Assembly (NCBI GenBank): GCA_002081555.1
Contig: MZNV01001041.1
Coordinates: forward strand, 1 to 27,080
Reading direction: 5' to 3'
Length of the DNA stretch: 27,080 bases
Origin: Protostelium mycophagum
Taxonomy: Eukaryota; Evosea; Variosea; Protosteliida; Protosteliaceae
This document shows, in pieces, positions 20,647 through 27,080 of this stretch (the first letter of the stretch is position 1; every line of letters starts with the position of its first letter). The translations under genes were made by a program, and so were the position numbers. A model generated the notes under the pieces. That model worked only from the letters and a program-made list of their open reading frames with translations. It made no database searches and was not told the DNA's origin.

Positions 20647-20679
20647 CAAATTTGAAAATGTGCATCACGTTACAAAGGA
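20647..20679. promoter_or_regulatory. 33-bp gap between divergent start codons, ELAC2 / PIG-U
   Basis: The two ATGs point away from each other with only 33 bp between them. Each 5'UTR and promoter must therefore overlap the other, or the true starts lie further inside (PIG-U has in-frame ATGs at 20701 and 20716). Confidence 0.6.
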
Positions 20680-22174
20680 ATGAAACTTATCCATCATCTG
20701 ATGTTTGCTGGAGATATGTTGCTTGGACTCACCCCAGCACTGCTCATCCGTTTCGTATGCATATTCATAGTACAAATTTTAGACGACCCATCCTCCGCTT
20801 TAAGCAGAAGAGAATTTATCACCCCAACAACAGACCTCAAGAGAGGTGAATTATCCTTGTCAATAATGGTTAACTTTCACAGTTTTGGAAGCATTATTTT
20901 TAAGACGACATGGCTTAAATGAATATTCAGGAGATGCACTTCATCAACCACCTCTGCTCCTTCTGATCTTTTCTCCTTTTCAAAACGTACCACTTCATTC
21001 GGTCATCTTCCACTTGCTATTTCTTAGTCTCGATATCGTCACTTCGCTGTTCCTCCGCTCTTTGGCGAGATCAATCTTGAAGCTGACAAAAAGTGAGAAA
21101 GGTGAGGTCTTGGTTCTATGATGAGGTCTGATCAAATCAAGATGCAGAACAATCATGGGTGCCAGATCTGGTGTATAATTTGTACCTGCTGAATCCATTC
21201 ACTTTATTCACGTCTTTGGCTACTTCAACAATCATTTTCAACAACCTTGCCCTCGTGTTGTCCCTTCATTACGCCCTAAAAGGTATCAGACTTGTTATTG
21301 TCAATAATCAAACCATACAGGAAATGGAGTATCTTCACTGTTCTGTGCTGCAGTGAGTGCATATCTCAGTGTATATCCCATCATGCTGATATTACCTCTC
21401 TCTTTAATATTACATTGGTCCTTGATTAAAACACTGTCCACCTTCTCCTTCTTTATCGCCTCACTCCTGGGGTATTTCTTTCGCTCATCCTATCAATCTG
21501 AATATCACAGGATCTCATATGCTTGTGTGGGAGGTTGGAGCTTCTTGTGGAATAGTTATGGGAGTGTCTTCATTGTTCAAGACTTGACACCCAACATTGG
21601 ACTATTTTGGTACTTCTTCATGGAGGTCTTTCCACATTTTAGGAGATTTTTCATCTTTGCATATGAATATCACACCTTCATATATGCAATACCCCTGTAT
21701 ATCCGCCTCAGGTAAATGACTATGATGAATCTCAATAATGACTGAGACGCTAAGGAATCACCCGATATTATTATTCTGGATATTGACATCGATTATTGCA
21801 ACATTTAAATGCTACCCTTCATATGGCGATGTGGGTCTACAACTCGCCATGATCCCCTTGCTATCTCATCATTTCGCCACAACAAAATATGGATTCATTG
21901 CAGCTACAGTCTCGGTATTTGTCTTCACGATGGCTCCGATACTGTGGTGGATGTGGATATACAGCGGTGCAGGAAACGCCAATTTTTACTACGCAATCAA
22001 TCTTGTATTTTCCTTCACTCAGGTTTCTGTCATTTCACAAATTCAACTCTCGCTCATCTTCTGCAGGTCTTGTTTGTCACTGATATTGCCTCCATTGCCA
22101 TATCAAAAGATACAGATGCTATAAATCATTTCCAAGAGAAACGGCAGCTAACCGCGGAGAACAAAGAACAATAA
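20680..22174 (+). CDS. PIGU: GPI transamidase subunit PIG-U
   Basis: It is a multi-span ER membrane subunit of the complex that attaches GPI anchors to proteins. Exons: 20680-20845, 20883-21101, 21148-21282, 21321-21711, 21755-22022, 22067-22174, giving 428 residues (human 435). Matches along the chain: a first membrane span, ITPTTDLKRVLEAL, YSGDALHQPPLLLLIF, YNLYLLNPFTLFTSLATST, then the family block DLTPNIGLFWYFFMEVF, followed by FKCYPSYGDVGLQLAM and LWWMWIYSGAGNANFYYA. At least eight hydrophobic spans are visible. Introns are 37-46 nt. The start may be the ATG at 20716, which places the first span nearer the N-terminus, as in other members. The stop TAA is part of AATAAA at 22170-22175. 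Confidence 0.94.
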
Positions 22175-22276
22175 AATTTTAGCAATTATCAGACGTTGTA
22201 AAACAGCCTGCACTTTTCCACACAAAAAACAAATAAAACTTTCCCGCCAAGACCAGATCTCAAGCCTGGATCGAGG
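22175..22276. promoter_or_regulatory. tandem intergenic gap, PIG-U / GCP2
   Basis: These 102 bp between the PIG-U stop and the GCP2 start must hold the PIG-U 3' end and the GCP2 promoter. No distinct site is visible. Confidence 0.4.
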
Positions 22277-25177
22277 ATGAACACAACTAATGGTAACTTT
22301 CGCACTTATGAGCAGAGAGTGAGTTCTCCTCCTTTTGTTTCAATGTCTAGGGTAAGACTTGGTTTCATGATGGCTGGACATCGACCGACATCACCAGAAG
22401 GAGACAAAGAACAATATTAACAAAACAAAACAACCATGGTTACAGGATCGTCCTTATTTGAACGGTGAATACATTTTTTCGAAAGCCCACAGGGATGGAC
22501 AGAGAAGGTAGAGGATGAAGATGTACTCGGTGTGACATCCACTAGCGCATCATCAGTAGCCTTACAACATCTCGACACACTTCCAGTCGACACACAGGAG
22601 AATCTAATTTTAGAGGATCTTTTAAACATCATGGTGGCAATAGAAGGAGTGTGAGTGCTCTTGATCAGTTTTACGTAATCCAAGATTGAAGATTTAAGCT
22701 ACATAAAAATTTCTCTTTGGACGAAGGACAGTTTGCCCACCTTTGCTATAGATCCTTCTCTTGGTAAACGCTTTTATTTTGTTGAATTATCTCTGATGAT
22801 ATTCAGAACCTTCGCTCTCTGCAATTGTCCAGAGGATTTTGCCGTTGTGTGCTTACCATTTGTACATATACAGATACCTTGAGAGGAATAAGACACTTGA
22901 AGTTGGTGTTACGGTGCACGCTTTTTGTGCTGCAGTTCGTCACCACATCACGGTGCGGATACAAGACTTGTTCAACCAAAGGTTGTGACAATTTTCAGGA
23001 TTATGAGCTGTTAGTGGTTCAATTAGAACACCAGCTGAGAAGGCAGGAGCTGCGATTACAGAAGTGTTTCTTCTTGGTGCAGATACCAATGAAAAATATG
23101 GAGTCACTTTATAAGCTCGTCTCTACATGCCAGGATAAATCTGGTGGACCTCTACTGAATGCCATGTATGACAGATTATCTTCTTTTTCTGGGTGAGACC
23201 TCTTTATTATCCTTTCCTGTCTGAAGGGCGCAGTGACCAGTTGATGAATAATTTAATCAATTCATTATTGAAAGCTTCTTCCGCTCCACTCCTCCGTATG
23301 TTGGAGCAGGCACGTATTATCCAATCAATAATAACAATGACATAACACAGTGGATATATAAGGGAGAGATTCGGGATAAATCTGGTGAATTTTTCATACA
23401 GGACAACCATGATGTGAGAAAAGAAGATCTCAGTGAGGAGTACAATGATAAGTGAGTCAGGATAGTTATATAAGGATATCAATGGAATATTGGAATAGAT
23501 TAACATGTAAAGGTACTGGGAAACTCACTATCAACTGAGGCCAGATTCTGTTCCGACTTTTTTGTCAAAAGTCGTCGACAGAATTTTGGTGACAGGAAAA
23601 TACTTGAATGTAATAAGGGAATGTGGAATAGGAATCGATTCATCTGCGGCGAAACCTTTTGAATTTACAACAAATGAGGATGAATATCAGCTGAAGATTG
23701 ATGCTGCTTTTCATTACGCTAGCAGGAGGCTGGTAGACCTACTTATGAACTCAAGTCAATTGATAGAGCGGCTAAAGTGAGTTCATGATTCGGAAAAGAC
23801 TGATATGGAAAGGTCCGTGAAGCATTATTTTCTGATAGATCAGGGGGATTTCTTCCTTCAATTTATGGACATTGCCGGTGATGAACTGAAAAAGCGAGCC
23901 ATCGAAATCAACCCAGCCAAGCTAAATTCTCTGTTGGAGTTATCACTCCGCACTTCTATTGCAGACGCCGACCCATTCAAGGACGATCTACATTGCACAT
24001 TATTATCTTATAATCTATTTGGCCAATTGAGTAAGATCCTCGAGATACAAAAACCTCAGGAAAGACAGAAGTCGTACGAGACAAAAAAAGAAGCAAGTGG
24101 TGAGTTGTTCAAGGTTTACCAGGTAATTCTGACGTTGAGCAGGGTTGGAAACCTTCTCCTTTGATTACAAAGTGAGATGGCCATTATCTTTGATCATCAA
24201 CAGACAATCATTGGTGAAATACCAGTTGATTTTCAGATTTCTACTTGTTTGCAAACACGTAGAGAGGATGTTGAGCTGTGTATGGCAGCAACAGCAAACA
24301 GCAAAGAGGATGAATCTTAGGAATAATATGGCACTCGCCTTGAGACAGAGGATGATGCAATTTGTACAGAATTTACAATATTACATGACTTTTGAAGTGA
24401 GAAAAGGGAATGATGTGTACAACCGTAATAAGGCCAGGTTTTAGAACCCAATTGGCTCAAGATGACCCAGAACATGAGATCGGCCACAACGATGGACCAA
24501 CTGTTATCTCATCACGTGGAATTTCTAGATACATCGCTGAAGGAGTGCATGCTGACAGATCAAACACTCTTCAAGGCATGTAATTATCTTCCTTCAGCAC
24601 ACACTCACGCGCGCTCATCCTATTTTAGGCTCTCATGAAAGTGATGAGCATATGCCTACACTTTTCAGGTTTGATGCTAAGCAAGGTTGGACTGGAGATA
24701 CAAAAGAATATTAAAGATTATAGGGCCATCCAGTGCCCGATCCACCTCCAGCCGCAGAGAAGTTCATCAACAGAAAAATTAGACTGCAAGCCTTTGATCA
24801 GGTTTTTATTCATACGCAGAAGGACGCTTTCCCTCAGTTATTTTGTTACATGTTGTGAACGATAATAGATGGCATCAGAACAAGCACAACAGGAGGACAC
24901 CGCAGTGATCAGAAATCAAGAGGGACAATTCAACACCTATTTCAAGAATTTGATGGATCTTCTCGTGGAGACGTCCACAAAAGAAGCAAATCAGCAGATG
25001 GCTAATCTTATCTTGAGGCTAGATTTCAACGATTTCTACAAGAAATCTTTCGAGGCGATGTCACTGCAGGTAATGAACATTCTCATGTGCTTGGTCTCAT
25101 TTCAATAGATGATACCACAGAGAATCAATTCTTCAATCCGAACAAGGAGGGATACCAACACCTCTTCATTCCAATGA
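22277..25177 (+). CDS. TUBGCP2: gamma-tubulin complex component 2 (GCP2/Spc97)
   Basis: It nucleates microtubules as part of the gamma-tubulin small complex. Sixteen exons: 22277-22318, 22398-22464, 22503-22650, 22699-22763, 22807-22952, 22999-23192, 23234-23309, 23351-23451, 23513-23776, 23813-24099, 24143-24396, 24438-24575, 24629-24685, 24724-24801, 24869-25069, 25109-25177, giving 728 residues. Grip1: EDLLNIMVAIEG, LSAIVQRILPLCAYH, QWIYKG, YNDKYWETHY, RILVTGKYLNVIRECG, HYFLIDQGDFFLQFMD. Grip2: ETFSFDYKVRWPLSLIINR, CKHVERMLSCVW, LRQRMMQFVQNLQYYMTFE, LILRLDFNDFY. The N-terminal region before Grip1 is much shorter than in animals, and its first two introns are the least certain part. Two introns (23310-23350 and 24576-24628) use GC donors. 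The stop is 14 bp from the next gene's stop. Confidence 0.93.
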
Positions 25178-25191
25178 ATCAACAAATAGAT

Positions 25192-26953
25192 TTAATTGAG
25201 TAGCTTTAGATATTCCATGGCAATTTTGTCAAAAGTCAAGTTCTTTGCGGCTAGCATCTGCCTTTTTCTCCTCTGGTCATATTCTGCTTTGTCTTCTTGT
25301 AATCTAAAAGATTAAAGATAAATTACAAGCACAGAATTCACCTCTGCACTTGGCGAATAACATCACTAAATTTTGGGTAATATCTCGGTGGCCAGAATAA
25401 ATTTTTGCTCGCCTCCTCTGCATCCGACAATAAATCCAACACGTTATCTTCTGGATATCGCACCAACAGGGTTTCAAGGCCTTGTGTGAATGAGACAATG
25501 GAGAGGGAATAAGATGGATACCTTCCGATTGAACATCAATCATAGATGTGCTATCATAAACAATTGGTAAACTAAGTCCTGGAGCAGCGTGCAAGCTCCC
25601 AGAATATTCAACCTATCATCTTTATTCTAGAAAATGAGACTTCTATCATACCTTCGGACGAAAATCATTCAACAATTCTCTGTATAGCTGTATATTGAAA
25701 TCTAATAGCTCGTAATGAAGCTCTTTCATCTGGCATCTCTCACCAAAATATTGAAAGCACAATATAATGTACCTCCTCGTTACTGGTATTCCCAACGACA
25801 ATAATCACTTTTTTTCCATTTTCGGATTCTTTCAAAAGCCATTGCTTGTACCTATCATTGGTTTGAATTTTCTCCCAAAATTTAATATCTTACGCTTGAA
25901 CATTTGCCTCTATCTGCTTTTCCATAAATAAATTCTGGATGAATTCCATCTGGAATATTTTGGCAGGGTATTTACTTTGTCCTTCTTTCAAGAGTCGTAG
26001 ATCATCTACTATTACAGAAGTTCCATGTGGACTGTAGGGAACAAATTGTCCCGCGACATAAAATAGAAGATGTCTGGATGATTGAGATCAAATCGAGGCA
26101 AAGATAAATTAGACACTCAGCAGCTATGAACTATAATACATGGTTGTTATAATAAATCAACGATTACCTTTGAGGATTGCTTGAAGGAGATTGGATGTAT
26201 TCCTCATGCATCTTAAATATATCTGTCACCCAACGCATATCAGAGAAGGTCGTTATTCCTCCTAAGACACAAATATCTTCTATATATTTCTCTCTATTTG
26301 TAGCAGTCTAATTCCATCAAACCATGTCTAGAATTTGAAATTACCTCATCTATGGCAAAGAATCCGTGAGGGATGCAGCTCACACTTCTCGTCTTATCTG
26401 ATGGTGTTCATTTTTCGAAAAATCGATTTGAGATTACCTTCAAAAGCCTTGATCATTCCTGGTCCTGGCAACACAACATGATCCACCTTATTCAACAGTT
26501 TTGTTAAATTTTCGCCAGGATATAATTGGAGCTCTTGTCTCTTCAAAATCTGTGGTGTTATATTGCAAAACATTTAACTGAAACATGTCACCTCCTCTGG
26601 ACGATGCAGCAAGAGGACTGTCTTGCCACTCCCTAGATTCCTTTTAAAGTCTCTAAACGCCACTGGTACTTCTGTATGGGATCCATGGAGCTGAAGGATG
26701 AGAAGATCAGCCCGCACAAACAGTCGTGAGACAAACCTGCATTTTTCAAAAAGAATGTTTCACAATAATTAAGTACTCGTCTAAATTTTCATCTGGGAGT
26801 GGAAAGAGATGAACTACCTCCACGTCCCACTCTCCGTCAAGTTTTTGGAATCCTTCAACAAGGAGCTATACCTCAGTCATATATTCAGAACGGATTGATC
26901 ACCTGTCCATATCGTTCTAAAGAGAAAGGAGAGATGATGGCAACCCGAACCAT
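25192..26953 (-). CDS. glycosyltransferase family 4-like protein
   Basis: Twelve exons: 26953-26903, 26865-26777, 26736-26592, 26549-26438, 26397-26345, 26307-26168, 26073-25894, 25851-25773, 25729-25652, 25612-25522, 25480-25342, 25303-25192, giving 422 residues. The N-terminal Rossmann-like half begins MVRVAIISPFSLERYGQ and contains VVHLFPLPDE, LLILQLHG, KTVLLLHRPEE, VDHVVLPGPG and CIPHGFFAIDE, the usual layout of a GT-B donor/acceptor enzyme. The second half has KKVIIVVGNTSNEE, KVEYSGSLHAAPGLSLPIVYDS and a helical end, NLTFDKIAMEYLKLL, as in GT4 enzymes. The EX7E donor motif is degenerate: the first Glu is in KVEYSG but the second position is not Glu. Function and substrate are unknown. 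All introns are GT-AG, and the frame closes exactly. Confidence 0.75.
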
Positions 26954-27080
26954 CAGATCTATTTTAATAATACGCAATTCGGCCAAAATTTTCCGCTTAA
27001 CTCGGCCAACCGACTATTTTTTTCGAAGAATTTTTTCTTCAGTCATCATGACGTGGCAACAATTTTTTTTATTAATAAAT
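26954..27080. other. upstream region of the glycosyltransferase-like gene
   Basis: This AT-rich 127 bp holds repeated TCGGCCAA-like strings (near 26980 and 27002) and a poly-T run. No coding signal is visible before the window ends. Confidence 0.35.

Noticed and set aside
23227-23233. Earlier acceptor for GCP2 exon 7 (after TCTGAAG)
   Set aside because: It breaks the frame; the next AG (GCGCAG) keeps it and gives the expected SGDQLMNN.
1-27080. Transposons, LTR or viral elements, CRISPR arrays, tRNA genes
   Set aside because: I saw no reverse transcriptase, transposase, capsid or integrase motif, no long terminal repeats, no regular spaced repeats and no cloverleaf with a T-loop motif.

Overview
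This is a gene-dense nuclear fragment from an intron-rich unicellular eukaryote. I could rebuild twelve protein genes from homology and splice sites, plus one broken gene and two weak small candidates. The twelve genes hold about 109 introns. Most are 36-60 nt, all three stop codons are used normally, and every model closes in frame across its introns. The gene set (TAF11, SEC11, ARL3, ELAC2-type tRNase Z, PIG-U, GCP2) is pan-eukaryotic. A free-living protist, perhaps an amoebozoan, fits best, but the exact group is a guess. I see no tRNA, rRNA, CRISPR array, transposon or viral remnant.

Layout, left to right (- and + are strands). 291-452 (+) is a possible micro-ORF. 500-3213 (-) is a long-chain acyl-CoA synthetase. 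3429-4508 (-) is TAF11. 4690-5832 (+) is an unidentified secreted/membrane protein. 5881-11920 (-) is a 22-exon fusion of a beta-phosphoglucomutase-like HAD phosphatase with a GH65 disaccharide phosphorylase. 11921-12280 is mostly unexplained. 12281-13319 (+) is a CDK5RAP1 remnant without its first half and with one frame break. 13331-14602 (-) is a divergent mitochondrial carrier. 14716-15493 (-) is SEC11. 15758-16454 (+) is ARL3. 16669-17465 (-) is a C9orf85/DUF2039 zinc protein. 17553-20646 (-) is long-form tRNase Z. 20680-22174 (+) is PIG-U. 22277-25177 (+) is gamma-tubulin complex protein 2. 25192-26953 (-) is a glycosyltransferase-like protein.

The genes do not form one pathway. Some touch common themes: the ER and GPI anchoring (SEC11, PIG-U), microtubules and cilia (GCP2, ARL3), and RNA processing (tRNase Z, the dead CDK5RAP1). 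The fusion gene stands out. Its architecture is typical of bacterial trehalose/maltose-type phosphorylase operons, yet it carries 21 introns averaging about twice the local length.

Other points of interest: stop codons lie inside the AATAAA hexamer in five genes, at least two introns are GC-AG, and one divergent pair has start codons only 33 bp apart. One fusion-gene intron can fold almost entirely into a hairpin, and an 8-bp inverted repeat sits at the point where CDK5RAP1 homology begins.
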